A stretch of 32,472 bases of DNA from Paracoccaceae bacterium (GTDB lineage: Bacteria; Pseudomonadota; Alphaproteobacteria; Rhodobacterales; Rhodobacteraceae), in assembly GCA_947453525.1 (NCBI GenBank), contig CANGHD010000023.1, forward strand, positions 1 to 32,472. Direction: 5' to 3'. Made by a program: the position numbers and the translations under genes. Of the stretch, positions 1-8,284 are shown piece by piece. Each line of letters starts with the position of its first letter. The first letter of the stretch is position 1. The notes below the pieces were generated by a model, which did not search any database, was not told the origin of the DNA, and was given only the letters and a program-made list of their open reading frames with translations.

Positions 1-599
1 AAGGCCATGAACAGAAACTGCAGCAAGATCTGCATCATCAACAGCCCGGTTTGCCCGGCCGAGAAGTGCGGACTCATCAACAGCGAGCCGGTAAATTGCG
101 GGACCATGGCCAGGACCAGCATTCCGACGGCGATCAGTTTCAGCAAGCTTTTCCCGAAGGAAAAAAGCCCCTCGCGCCTGAACTTTTGCCCTAGGTTTGT
201 TAAGGGAGAGATGCGGGACCATTTTGGGATGATCCGGTCCGGCGCGACGATGAACCCGCGCTGGACGGCGATGGCGAAGACGGCGCCCCCCATCGGCACC
301 AGCAAGAGCGGCAGGAGCGGCACGGCAAGACCGATCAGAATCCCCATCGTGGGAGCCCTGGCCGAGGCAAACAGGTCTTGCGCCATCCGGTCGGACTGTT
401 CGATCAGGTTGATCGCGACCGCACCAAACCGGTCCAGCGCAAAGCGCCCCGACACTGTGACAGCCAGCGCCGCCCCGCCATAGATCGCAGCCGTCGACAG
501 ATCGATCGAGCGGGGCACGTCGCCGCGCTTTCGCGCTTCGTCCAACCGCTTCTGCGATGGTTCATGCGACTTTTCGGCGTCGTCGGCGTCACCGCTCAT
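1..599 (-). CDS. flhB: Flagellar export apparatus protein FlhB, N-terminal part (cut by window edge)
   Basis: FlhB is the export-gate protein that switches the flagellar type III system from hook to filament substrates. The visible 199 residues start MSGDADDAEKSHEPSQKRLD and continue EARKRGDVPRS, the typical FlhB amino end (a Ser/Pro-rich start, then a basic LxxARKxGxVxxS segment). Hydrophobic stretches follow at about residues 31-50, 75-98, 145-165 and from 185. The cytoplasmic autocleavage domain (NPTH) lies beyond the left edge and cannot be checked. The start ATG overlaps the fliR stop as ATGA, so the two are translationally coupled. This is the last visible gene of a leftward flagellar operon. 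Confidence 0.93.
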   Translation of the reverse strand, partial: MSGDADDAEKSHEPSQKRLDEARKRGDVPRSIDLSTAAIYGGAALAVTVSGRFALDRFGAVAINLIEQSDRMAQDLFASARAPTMGILIGLAVPLLPLLLVPMGGAVFAIAVQRGFIVAPDRIIPKWSRISPLTNLGQKFRREGLFSFGKSLLKLIAVGMLVLAMVPQFTGSLLMSPHFSAGQTGLLMMQILLQFLFMA

Positions 600-1372
600 G
601 GGACCGACCCGCTCGGGTTGGCGAGGAAGGTATCAAATCCTTCCATCCAGACCATGAGCATCGTGGGGACCACCAAGGCCATCAAGATCAGCGCACCGGC
701 CGTCAGAATCGGCGCGCCGACCAATGAGACGGGCATCTGCGGCATGGCACGGTTGATGACGCCAAGGGCCACGTTGTAGATCACGGAGGCGACGACAAAG
801 GGGCCAGCGAGGGCGAAGGCCAGGACCGAGGCCTGACCGACCCGCTGCCGGCCCCAATCGGTCAGATCGGACACCATGGGAAAATGGCCCGCAGGCAGGA
901 AGTCGTAAGATAAGATTAACAAGCTGGCCGCCTTGACATGCAATCCGGTCCGCAAGGCCAGGGCAATGCTGGCCATGGTCAGAAGATTGCCGATGGCGGG
1001 CTGAGGCTCCGGCGTGGCGCCACCGAACAGCTGCGACAGAGAGGTGGTCTGCGCCACGATCGATGCGGCCATCTGCAAGGCGAGAATGAACAACCTCAAC
1101 CCGATGCCCAAGACGAGACCGGCCAGAACCTCCTCGGCCACGGCGTGGGGGATCGACGGCAGGTCCTGCAGGCGAGAGGCAACCGCTGGCATCACGATGG
1201 CCGTCAGGGCCAGCGCGAGGATCAGCCGGACGCGTTGCGGAACAGATTGGTCGCCGAAAGCAGGCATCAGGAAGGCCGCCGCCCCGACCCGCAGGAAAAC
1301 CAAGGCGGTCACCCAAAGCCAGGACTGCGTCACACCGGCAAATTCCAGCATCTGCGCGAGCAGATCATTCAT
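596..1372 (-). CDS. fliR: Flagellar export gate protein FliR
   Basis: FliR is an integral-membrane subunit of the flagellar type III export gate, forming the core channel with FliP and FliQ. The 258-residue product has the usual family length. It starts MNDLLAQMLEFAGVTQSWLW, followed by about six membrane segments, the conserved LRVGAAAFLMPAFGDQSVPQ region near residues 27-46 and a hydrophobic end containing APILTAGALILMALVVPTML. It overlaps flhA upstream and flhB downstream by four bases each (ATGA), so flhA-fliR-flhB form one coupled unit. The usual partner FliQ is not in this window. Confidence 0.96.
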   Translation of the reverse strand: MNDLLAQMLEFAGVTQSWLWVTALVFLRVGAAAFLMPAFGDQSVPQRVRLILALALTAIVMPAVASRLQDLPSIPHAVAEEVLAGLVLGIGLRLFILALQMAASIVAQTTSLSQLFGGATPEPQPAIGNLLTMASIALALRTGLHVKAASLLILSYDFLPAGHFPMVSDLTDWGRQRVGQASVLAFALAGPFVVASVIYNVALGVINRAMPQMPVSLVGAPILTAGALILMALVVPTMLMVWMEGFDTFLANPSGSVP

Positions 1373-3447
1373 GCCGGCACCACGCCCACCAGGGCCGGCC
1401 GCGCCTCCATTCCGATCTCTTCATAAGACAGAACCGGCGCAGTGAGCCCCTTGGCCCCCATCACCGTGCGCAAGAACCGTCTGCGCAGGGTCGAGGTAAC
1501 AAGAGCCGGGAAGGTACCGATTTCCGCCGCACGGTTCAGACGTTCGGCCAAGCCATTGGCCAGCCTGCTGAATTGATCCGGCGGCAGCGCCACATCGCGT
1601 TGACCCCGGTCGCTTTCGATCTGGTGGGCGGCGAAGGTTTTCTCCCATTCCGGTGCCAGCTGGATCAACGGAATCGTCCCATCGTCGCGGCGCAGCTCAG
1701 CCACAAGCTGGAAGCCAAGACGCTGGCGGACATGCTCGCAAATCGCTTCCGGCGTGCCAAGACTGCGTGCTTCTGCGGCGGCTTCAAGAATCAGCGGCAG
1801 GTTTCGGATCGAGACACGTTCCTCCAGCAGCAGGCGCAGCACGGTCAGCAAGGTGTCAACCGGCACCTTTTCGGGCACAAGTTCATCCAGCAGACGCTTG
1901 TTCTGATCGGACCGCGAACTGTCGGTGACCTTGGTGAACTCATCCAGCAAACGGCGCAACCCGCGCAGTGACAAAAGCCTTGCGAGGTTGGCTTTGATCA
2001 CCTCCAGCAGGTGGGTCGCCAGAACCTCGGGGGCGGAGACGACCGTCAGCCCGGCCATCACCGCATCTTCCTGCGTGTCAGGCCGGATCCAGCGTGCGGG
2101 GGCGCCATAGACCGGCTCTTTCACGTCAAAACCATCCGGCGCAGAAACACCGTCGCCCAGCAGCACCAACGCCCGGTCGGGGATCAGCTTGTCGCGCACC
2201 TTCTCCACCCCTTGCAGGCGGATCGCATAGGTGCCGGGGTTCAGCGTCGCTTCATCCGTCAGGCGGATTTCGGGCAGGATCAGGCCATATTGCGCGGCGA
2301 TATGGTTGCGCATGTTGGCAATGCGCACGTCAAGGCCGGTGGCGGGGTCCAGAACCATCGCCACCAGATTGGGCGCAAATTCGATGTGGATCTCATCAAA
2401 ATCAAGCACATCCCCGATGGACTTCTTCAAGGGCACCGTGGCGGCCGTTGCGGCCTCTGCAGGGACGGCGCTGCTATGGCTGTGCGCCCGCCATGCTGCG
2501 GCCAAGAGGCCAGCGGCGCCCAGCATGAAGGGAAAGAAGGGCATGCCGGGCACCAAGGCGATGAGCGCCATCAGAAGGGCAACCGTGCCCAAAGCGCCGG
2601 GATAGCGGCCAAGCTGGGCGAAGAACGAGATATCGGTCGCACCGACCGCCCCGCCTCGCGCCAGCAGAAGTGCCGCGCCGACCGAGATGATCACGGCCGG
2701 AATTTGGCCGACCAGACCGTCGCCAATGGTCAGGATCGCGTAGGTTTCGAAGGCTTTCTGCACCGGCATGCCATGGACGAAGACGCCCATGATCAGCCCC
2801 ATGACGATGTTGAGCGCCGTGATCATCAGGCCTGCCACCGCATCACCCTTGACGAACTTCGACGCGCCGTCGAGCGAGCCGAAGAAGTTTGTCTCTGCCA
2901 GTTCCCGCTCTCGCCTGGCCTTGGCTTCCGCGTGTGTGATGGCGCCGGCGGACATGTCGGCGTCGATGGCCAACTGCTTGCCCGGCATTCCGTCCAGCGC
3001 GAAACGGGCGCCGACCTCGGCCATCCGGCCTGCTCCCTTGGTGATGACCACGAAGTTCACGATCAGAAGGACAGCGAAAATCACGATTCCCAGCAACAGG
3101 TTGCCACCCATGATGAACTCGGCGAAGCCTTGGATCACATGGCCCGCCGCCGCCGTCCCGGTATGACCCTGACCGATGATGAGCTTGGTCGAGGACACGT
3201 TCAGTGACAGGCGCAGCATCAGCGAGGCGAGCAGGATGGTCGGAAAGGCCGAAAACTCCAGCGGGCGCTCGATGAAAAGGGTGACGGTCAGCATCAGGAT
3301 GGCCAGCGCAAAGGAGAGCGCAAGACCGATGTCGAGCACCCAGGCCGGCACCGGCAGGACCATCATCAGGATGACGCCCATCAGCGCGAGGGCAAGCAGG
3401 ATGGTCGGGCGAAACAGCATCGCCGCATCGATCTTGAGGCCCGGCAT
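1369..3447 (-). CDS. flhA: Flagellar export gate protein FlhA
   Basis: FlhA is the largest export-gate subunit. Its membrane half takes part in proton-driven export, and its cytoplasmic half forms a nonameric ring that docks chaperone-substrate complexes. The 692 residues match the family length. Residues about 12-325 hold eight hydrophobic segments. The FHIPEP cytoplasmic loop is at about 131-180 and includes KGAGRMAEVGARFALDGMPG and the conserved AIDAD motif at 160-164. The soluble export domain runs from about 345 to the end. The start at 3447 gives MPGLKIDAAMLFRP; an internal ATG ten codons in is possible. It overlaps the upstream transglycosylase gene by one base and fliR by four. Confidence 0.97.
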   Translation of the reverse strand: MPGLKIDAAMLFRPTILLALALMGVILMMVLPVPAWVLDIGLALSFALAILMLTVTLFIERPLEFSAFPTILLASLMLRLSLNVSSTKLIIGQGHTGTAAAGHVIQGFAEFIMGGNLLLGIVIFAVLLIVNFVVITKGAGRMAEVGARFALDGMPGKQLAIDADMSAGAITHAEAKARRERELAETNFFGSLDGASKFVKGDAVAGLMITALNIVMGLIMGVFVHGMPVQKAFETYAILTIGDGLVGQIPAVIISVGAALLLARGGAVGATDISFFAQLGRYPGALGTVALLMALIALVPGMPFFPFMLGAAGLLAAAWRAHSHSSAVPAEAATAATVPLKKSIGDVLDFDEIHIEFAPNLVAMVLDPATGLDVRIANMRNHIAAQYGLILPEIRLTDEATLNPGTYAIRLQGVEKVRDKLIPDRALVLLGDGVSAPDGFDVKEPVYGAPARWIRPDTQEDAVMAGLTVVSAPEVLATHLLEVIKANLARLLSLRGLRRLLDEFTKVTDSSRSDQNKRLLDELVPEKVPVDTLLTVLRLLLEERVSIRNLPLILEAAAEARSLGTPEAICEHVRQRLGFQLVAELRRDDGTIPLIQLAPEWEKTFAAHQIESDRGQRDVALPPDQFSRLANGLAERLNRAAEIGTFPALVTSTLRRRFLRTVMGAKGLTAPVLSYEEIGMEARPALVGVVPA

Positions 3448-4124
3448 CAGGAATTGCCCCCGATGATCGGCCCGCGGGCGTTGGTCAGCGGGACAACCGA
3501 GCCGAAGCTGCCCCGGGCCCCCGTTTGCAGAAGCGGGTAGTTGTTTCTTCGGACGACGGGATCAAGCGGCGGCTGATCGGTGGCACCGGGGGTTTGCAGC
3601 ACGGCTTCGACCTGATCGAGATAGACTTGGGCAAGATCCGGCGTGCGCGAGTGATAGGCCGCGACCGCCGCCGCCCAAGTGCCCGTCTCCTTATACAGCG
3701 AATTCAGGAACCGGGCGGCATAGACCGCGTTCTTTTCGGGGTCAAACATGTCTTCGAAGGTGGAAAACGCCTCGCCGTGGTAGCGGATATTCAACTGAAA
3801 ACATCCGATGTCGAATGTGCCGGTTCCATCGGTCAGATGCGCCTCCGCGGCGGCGACAGCCTCGGCCTTGGTGGCGTAGAAAGTGCCTTTGCCGTCGGCA
3901 TTGATCGTCCAGGGCCAGGGCCGCAGGGTTCCCTCTGCCGTGCGACCACTTTCGACCCGGGCGATCGCCAGCAGGATGTCGATGGGCACACCGCTGGCTT
4001 GGGCTGCATCGGACGCCGCCCTGTCGCATAAGAATCCAGGGGTCGAGGCAGCGTGTAACGGCCGGACGAACCCGGCCAGCACGACGGCGGCGAAAAGCAT
4101 TCTACTTGTTTTCAAAAGGTTCAT
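3447..4124 (-). CDS. Periplasmic lytic transglycosylase, SltF-like, flagellum-associated
   Basis: This 225-residue protein is probably a peptidoglycan lytic transglycosylase that opens the cell wall for the flagellar rod. Residues 1-25 form a signal peptide (basic start, hydrophobic core, LHA-like cleavage site). The SLT domain shows the catalytic glutamate E58 in AIARVESGR, the GCFQLNIRYHG motif at 107-117 (equivalent to GxMQ...N) and AAYHSR at 155-160. The C-terminal 60 residues are Pro/Gly-rich and look unstructured. Rhodobacter sphaeroides uses a separate flagellar enzyme of this kind, SltF; similarity to it is an inference from position and domain. It sits between an exported unknown protein and flhA, overlapping flhA by one base. 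The start codon lacks a strong Shine-Dalgarno sequence. Confidence 0.85.
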   Translation of the reverse strand: MNLLKTSRMLFAAVVLAGFVRPLHAASTPGFLCDRAASDAAQASGVPIDILLAIARVESGRTAEGTLRPWPWTINADGKGTFYATKAEAVAAAEAHLTDGTGTFDIGCFQLNIRYHGEAFSTFEDMFDPEKNAVYAARFLNSLYKETGTWAAAVAAYHSRTPDLAQVYLDQVEAVLQTPGATDQPPLDPVVRRNNYPLLQTGARGSFGSVVPLTNARGPIIGGNS

Positions 4125-4132
4125 CCGATCTG

Positions 4133-4147
4133 GACCAATTCTTGGTC
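4133..4147. repeat. Short perfect inverted repeat just before the sltF-like start codon
   Basis: GACCAA-TTC-TTGGTC is a perfect 6-bp stem with a 3-base loop, ending 8 bases upstream of the ATG at 4124 on the minus strand. It lies in the 72-base gap between the 731-aa gene and the transglycosylase gene, the longest gap in this operon. In the mRNA it would fold at or next to the ribosome binding region. It could be an operator, a translation-modulating hairpin or chance; no promoter elements are clear around it. Confidence 0.4.
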
Positions 4148-4196
4148 GCCCGATGAGAGCTTATGCGCGAAATCTTACCAAGGTCTGACGGTGGCT

Positions 4197-6392
4197 CTAT
4201 TGAGTCGGCTGAGCCGGGGTTTTTACGGCATTCAGCAGGGCGGTGATGGCATCACGCGTGGCCGCACTTTCTGCGACCAGGGATTTGTTGCGTGCCAAGG
4301 GGCCCTCTCCCGGTGGATTGGCCGTCGCATCCAGTGAACGAGGCGCGGTCACCATTGATGCAAGGGCCTTCCACGGGCCGGGTTCCCCGGCGGCCAGCGC
4401 GACCCAGGCCTCCGACCGGCTCAGCGCGGCCGATTGATCGTCTGGCTTGCCCAGTCTTGCGAAAATATCCGCTGCGGCCTTGCCATCCTTCAAATCGAGC
4501 AGAGCCTTTGCCTTGACGGTAAGAGAGGCGGGCGAATCGTCATTGGCCAAGAGCCCCAAAGCCGCTCGCGGATTGCCCTGCGCCAAATCGACCCGGGCGC
4601 GGAGCAGGCTGGGGGCACGATCGTCCAGTTTCAACCACTGGGCCGCCTGATCGGCCATGCCCAAGTCCAGAAGTCGGGCGGCGATCAGGGATGCATCCCC
4701 TTTGGCCGAAAGCGGCGGCGTTTCGTCTTTGGCCAGCGTTCCATGGTCCAAGAGGGCACTGTCGGGCCCGGTTCGCGCCAGAACGCGCCAGAGCGTGGCT
4801 TCTGCATCGGGAACATTGGCCAGGTCGGCGAAGGCTTGGTCAAAATCACCAGAGGCCGCACGGGCTAACACCAGCGCATGTTGGAACCTTGATGCCTCCG
4901 ACCCACCTCGACGCTCCTTCAGAAGTTCCTCAAGCGCCTGCACCTGTGCAAAGTCGACCGATTGTCCCAAATTCACCCGCTGTTCGACCAAAGCCACCAA
5001 GGCTTCGGCCGCTCCAGGACCTGCCGCGCTGGCCAAAGGGACAAGCTGCGCCTCCGCCTGCGCGGCTTGGCCTTTCGCCAGGCTCATTGCAGCCTGCATC
5101 AGGATCACCTCTGGCCCTGCATCCCCCGGCGCGCGCAAGATGGAATCGCGCAGGGCTGTCGCTGTCGAGAAATCCCTGGCGGCAAGGAAACGATCCAGCA
5201 GCCTTGGCCCCAAAAGCCGACGCAAATGCGGTGGGAGCGCGGAAAAACTGCGCAAGACCGCGGATTTTCCAGTATCGCTGTCAGGCCGGGCGTTTGGATC
5301 GGCCAAAGTGGCCCAAAGCGCTGCCGTCGTGTCGCACTCTTCCATCCCAAGAAAGGCAGACGAGGGGTCCGGCGTGTCATCCAGAATGCGGGCCATGCTG
5401 TTCCAGATCGGCGTGTCGGGCAGGTTGTCCGGGAAGGCGCGGATCAGTCCGCGCGCCTCGGCTCCGAAGCCCAGAAAAAGCGCGAATCGCACCGCACGCG
5501 CGACGGCATCAGGATCAGGCTTGTCAAACTCGCCGGTCAGGCCCTGACGCTCGGGCCCGATCTGACCGGCCACCGGGCTGCTGGAGCCCCAGAGAGGCAG
5601 ATCAAGCTGGTCATCGGAAGAACACTCTGCGCCCCTGGCGGTCATCGGTCTTTGGCCCACGCCCTTTTGCCGGACGACCAGATCAGGCGTCTCCCCCAGA
5701 TGGATCTGGACGGACGCATCCCCTTCGCCAAGGGCCGGGTCCGATGCCTTCTTCGGCTTGGCCATATCGACAATGCCTTGGCTGGCCCCGCGCCCCATCT
5801 CCTCGATCAGTGATTGCCGGAGCGGTTCCAGCCCGGCATCCACGGCATTGAGGTCAATCGACATAGGCCCGAAGCTGCCCAGCAGGTCCGGCTTGCGCTC
5901 AATGCCGGCACCCGGCACCCTGGTCCAGTCATACACCGCCATGTCCGGTGGAGCCGACGCTGCCGCGACCGGAGCCGCTGTAGGCACGACCGGGCCGCCC
6001 AGCGGCAGTTCAAAAGAAGATCCTTTTGGGGGCGGGCCACCAAAGACATCAAGAACGATGATACCCGGGCGGAATTCGAATGGGATAGCATAACAGGCGC
6101 AGGCGATGCCGAAATGCAAATCCCTGGTCTTGGGGTCGGACCAGAGTGCGGCAAGACGGCCCTTTCCGATCAGATCGAACGCCTTGGTCAAATCATAGAC
6201 CACCTGCCGGTCCTTGATCCGCAAGGTGTAACCGTCGAGACCACGCCCCACTTGCCAATCCACCGGTCCGTCAAATTGCATCACGACACGCGTGAATCCC
6301 GCATGCTCGCCCGATGTGACAATGGCGGGCCCTGCGACGGCAGCAAAAGGGCAAAACGCCAGCCCGATCATAAGAAAGATCCACGGCCTCAT
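4197..6392 (-). CDS. Exported protein with AMIN-like N-terminus and helical repeats, flagellar operon, function unknown
   Basis: I do not recognise a named family for this 731-residue product. Residues 1-20 are a clear signal peptide (cleavage near AVAG), so it acts in the periplasm or envelope. Residues about 22-116 read like an AMIN-type beta domain (FTRVVMQFDG, then alternating hydrophobic strands ending in IIVLDVFGG), a fold that in other proteins binds peptidoglycan or targets envelope machines. A Pro/Ala-rich linker follows to about 290. The rest is Ala/Leu-rich helical repeat resembling TPR (for example AARLLDLGMADQAAQWLKL). The gene overlaps motA by four bases (ATGA) and precedes the transglycosylase gene, suggesting a role in stator or motor assembly in the periplasm. 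This role is inferred from context only. Confidence 0.8.
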   Translation of the reverse strand: MRPWIFLMIGLAFCPFAAVAGPAIVTSGEHAGFTRVVMQFDGPVDWQVGRGLDGYTLRIKDRQVVYDLTKAFDLIGKGRLAALWSDPKTRDLHFGIACACYAIPFEFRPGIIVLDVFGGPPPKGSSFELPLGGPVVPTAAPVAAASAPPDMAVYDWTRVPGAGIERKPDLLGSFGPMSIDLNAVDAGLEPLRQSLIEEMGRGASQGIVDMAKPKKASDPALGEGDASVQIHLGETPDLVVRQKGVGQRPMTARGAECSSDDQLDLPLWGSSSPVAGQIGPERQGLTGEFDKPDPDAVARAVRFALFLGFGAEARGLIRAFPDNLPDTPIWNSMARILDDTPDPSSAFLGMEECDTTAALWATLADPNARPDSDTGKSAVLRSFSALPPHLRRLLGPRLLDRFLAARDFSTATALRDSILRAPGDAGPEVILMQAAMSLAKGQAAQAEAQLVPLASAAGPGAAEALVALVEQRVNLGQSVDFAQVQALEELLKERRGGSEASRFQHALVLARAASGDFDQAFADLANVPDAEATLWRVLARTGPDSALLDHGTLAKDETPPLSAKGDASLIAARLLDLGMADQAAQWLKLDDRAPSLLRARVDLAQGNPRAALGLLANDDSPASLTVKAKALLDLKDGKAAADIFARLGKPDDQSAALSRSEAWVALAAGEPGPWKALASMVTAPRSLDATANPPGEGPLARNKSLVAESAATRDAITALLNAVKTPAQPTQ

Positions 6393-7261
6393 GCTGCGTT
6401 TTCCTGTTTCAACCCGCGCAACACGGCTTCAACGTCCGAGAAACTGGGGCGGACATGGTGGGGCGTGTTTTGTCGGCCCACCTCGATGCAGATGTTTGGC
6501 GGATGGCGATGCAGGTTGGCGATCAACACTTCGCGGATCAGCTGGTGGAAATAGTTGTCCTCGTCCACCACGGCCTTGATGCGCGATGACATGGGGCCGA
6601 TGAAGCCATAGGCCAGAAACACGCCCATGAAGGTCCCGACCAAGGCACCGCCGATCATGCCGCCCAGAATCTCGGGCGGCTGGTCGATCGAGCCCATGGT
6701 CTTGATGACTCCCAGAACGGCGGCCACGATGCCGATGGCGGGCATGGCGTCTGCCATGCTTTGCCAGGCGTGGCTGCCGCGCAGCGCGTGATGATGTGCC
6801 TCCTCCATCCGCTTGTCGAGCACCTCTTCGACCTGATGCGGGTCGTCGTAGTTCATCGAGGCGGCACGAAGGGTATCGCAAATCAATTCTACGACGTCAT
6901 GGTCATGCTGGATCTTGTGAAAGCGAGCGAAGATCGACGACCCTTCCGGATTCTCGACATGTTCTTCCAGTGCAACCGGGTTTGAGCGGGCAATCCGGAC
7001 CAGTTCGAACAAAAGGGCCAGCAGATCGCGGTAGTCGGCGGATTTCCATTTGCAGCCCTTGAAGACCTTCCCCAGATCCTTGCAGGCTTGGGTGACCGTT
7101 GCCAAATCGTTGCCCAGCAAGAAGGCGCCGATGGCAGCCCCACCGATCACGATCAATTCGTGGGGCAGAGCTTCAAGAATGATTTCCATCTTGCCACCGG
7201 CGAAAACGTAACCGCCGAAAACCATGACGAAAATCATTATGATGCCAACTATCGCAAGCAT
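6389..7261 (-). CDS. motA: Flagellar stator protein MotA
   Basis: MotA and MotB form the proton-driven stator that turns the rotor. The 290-residue product has four membrane segments: about 3-20, 34-52, 172-190 and 203-223. Key residues are visible. The cytoplasmic loop 80-105 holds the charged residues that touch FliG (ELVRIARSNPVALEEHVENP). The two conserved prolines are P174 in DAMPAIGIVAAVLG and P223 in GFIGPMSSRI. The downstream 731-aa gene overlaps its end. A 61-base gap with a small hairpin separates it from motE upstream. Unusually for many bacteria, motB is not adjacent; it lies about 10 kb away in the same cluster. Confidence 0.97.
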   Translation of the reverse strand: MLAIVGIIMIFVMVFGGYVFAGGKMEIILEALPHELIVIGGAAIGAFLLGNDLATVTQACKDLGKVFKGCKWKSADYRDLLALLFELVRIARSNPVALEEHVENPEGSSIFARFHKIQHDHDVVELICDTLRAASMNYDDPHQVEEVLDKRMEEAHHHALRGSHAWQSMADAMPAIGIVAAVLGVIKTMGSIDQPPEILGGMIGGALVGTFMGVFLAYGFIGPMSSRIKAVVDEDNYFHQLIREVLIANLHRHPPNICIEVGRQNTPHHVRPSFSDVEAVLRGLKQENAA

Positions 7262-7307
7262 GATCCGCCTCTTCTTTCTCTTGCCCTCCGCATGATTGCC
7301 ACGCCCG

Positions 7308-7321
7308 GGTTAAGAAACCCT
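7308..7321. repeat. Small hairpin in the motE-motA gap
   Basis: GGGTT-AAGA-AACCC is a perfect 5-bp inverted repeat with a 4-base loop, starting one base after the motE stop codon on the minus strand. It lacks a T-run, so it is not a convincing intrinsic terminator. It could stabilise an mRNA end or mark a processing site that sets motE and motA expression apart. It may also be chance. Confidence 0.35.
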
Positions 7322-7322
7322 G

Positions 7323-7883
7323 CTAGTTCTTGGGCGCCAGAGCGTTGCGACCGGCCAGAAGGACCGAGATTTCATAGGCTTTGTCAGGCTTCATGCCCGT
7401 CATGATGGCGGCGGCCGATGCGGGCTGCATCCGGCCGAGAAAGCCTGCGGCAAATTCCGGTGCCATGGTCTGAAACAGGGCCGCAGCGTCGGCGGGTTTC
7501 ATCGCCTCATAAACCGCCGTCAGTTGGGTTAGGTCCTTTTCAGAGGCGCCATCGGCAATGGCGAGGGTCTTCTTCAGGTCATCCTCCGCTGTTTGCAACT
7601 CGCCCATGCGTTTGGTGATTGCCTGATCGGCAAGGTTCAGGGCCGCCATGCGTTCGACGACGGCAGCCTCCTGCGCCTTGACCTGCGCTTCGCGGCCGGC
7701 GAGGGCTGCGGCCAAGGCGGCGGGCGGGGTTGGGCAGGTCAACGGCGTGGCTGCACTTTCAAGGGGCGAATTGGCCAAGGCCGCCCCGACGCCCGACCCC
7801 AGCCGCAGCGCCCCGGCCGAAGCGAGTGTCAGTGACAGGACAACAAGAACACCGCGCCCTGACTTTCCTTTCCGCGTGCTCAT
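7323..7883 (-). CDS. motE: MotE-family protein (stator-associated, MgtE-N/FliG-middle-like domain)
   Basis: The 186-residue product resembles MotE, a periplasmic chaperone-like protein that in rhizobia helps MotC folding and motor function. A membrane anchor or signal segment lies at about 10-27. A charged coiled coil spans 58-110 (GREAQVKAQEAAVVERMA and onward). The C-terminal domain at 118-178, with LTAVYEAMKPADAAALFQTM and two similar helices, matches the MgtE-N/FliG-middle repeat. Its position directly beside motA supports the call. It overlaps the DUF6468-type gene upstream by four bases. The exact role in this organism is inferred from family and neighbours. Confidence 0.85.
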   Translation of the reverse strand: MSTRKGKSGRGVLVVLSLTLASAGALRLGSGVGAALANSPLESAATPLTCPTPPAALAAALAGREAQVKAQEAAVVERMAALNLADQAITKRMGELQTAEDDLKKTLAIADGASEKDLTQLTAVYEAMKPADAAALFQTMAPEFAAGFLGRMQPASAAAIMTGMKPDKAYEISVLLAGRNALAPKN

Positions 7884-8284
7884 TCTGCTGCCTCCAGGTC
7901 ATTGCGCCCGGGACGTCTGCGGATGAAGCGCAGCTTGCGATCGGCCTCGTCCAACGCATCGCGCGGAGAGGAGAGTGTCTGGGCGCCCGCCTCTGGCAGA
8001 TCATGCATCGAGGCCAGCAGCAGTTCGATCCGCGCCGCCACCGCCTCAGCCCGCGAGGTCAGGCCTTCCAAGCTTGAGGCCGAACCGGTCGCAGCGGCAC
8101 GGGCCTTGTCCAAAGCCTTGGTCATGTCATCGACCTGCACCGAAAGCACCGCGATCGCACCACCCATTCCGGTTTCCAGGGTCGTGAATTTTTTGAGCCG
8201 CGCGCCAAGGACATAGCAATAGATCGCAGCCCCAAAGGCACCCGCCGAAAGTAGAATGTCGGAAATCAGGTTCATATTGCCCAC
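7880..8284 (-). CDS. DUF6468-type membrane-anchored coiled-coil protein of flagellar clusters
   Basis: This 134-residue product has one N-terminal membrane segment (about residues 5-27, LISDILLSAGAFGAAIYCYV) followed by a long Ala-rich, probably coiled-coil cytoplasmic or periplasmic region. It ends in a basic tail with RKLRFIRRRPGR. It resembles the small DUF6468 proteins found in alphaproteobacterial flagellar loci; its function is not known to me. Two starts are possible: a GTG touching the fliL stop (8284) or an ATG three codons later (8275). It overlaps motE by four bases. Its place between fliL and motE suggests a stator-associated role, as an inference. Confidence 0.75.
   Translation of the reverse strand: MGNMNLISDILLSAGAFGAAIYCYVLGARLKKFTTLETGMGGAIAVLSVQVDDMTKALDKARAAATGSASSLEGLTSRAEAVAARIELLLASMHDLPEAGAQTLSSPRDALDEADRKLRFIRRRPGRNDLEAAE

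Noticed and set aside
2011-3207. 398-codon open frame opposite flhA
   Set aside because: Shadow of flhA; it has no hydrophobic or domain structure of its own.
4197-6392. Naming the 731-aa protein MotF, after the Rhodobacter sphaeroides motor protein
   Set aside because: MotF is, as I recall, a bitopic membrane protein; this one has a cleavable signal peptide and a different layout. I could not support the equivalence.
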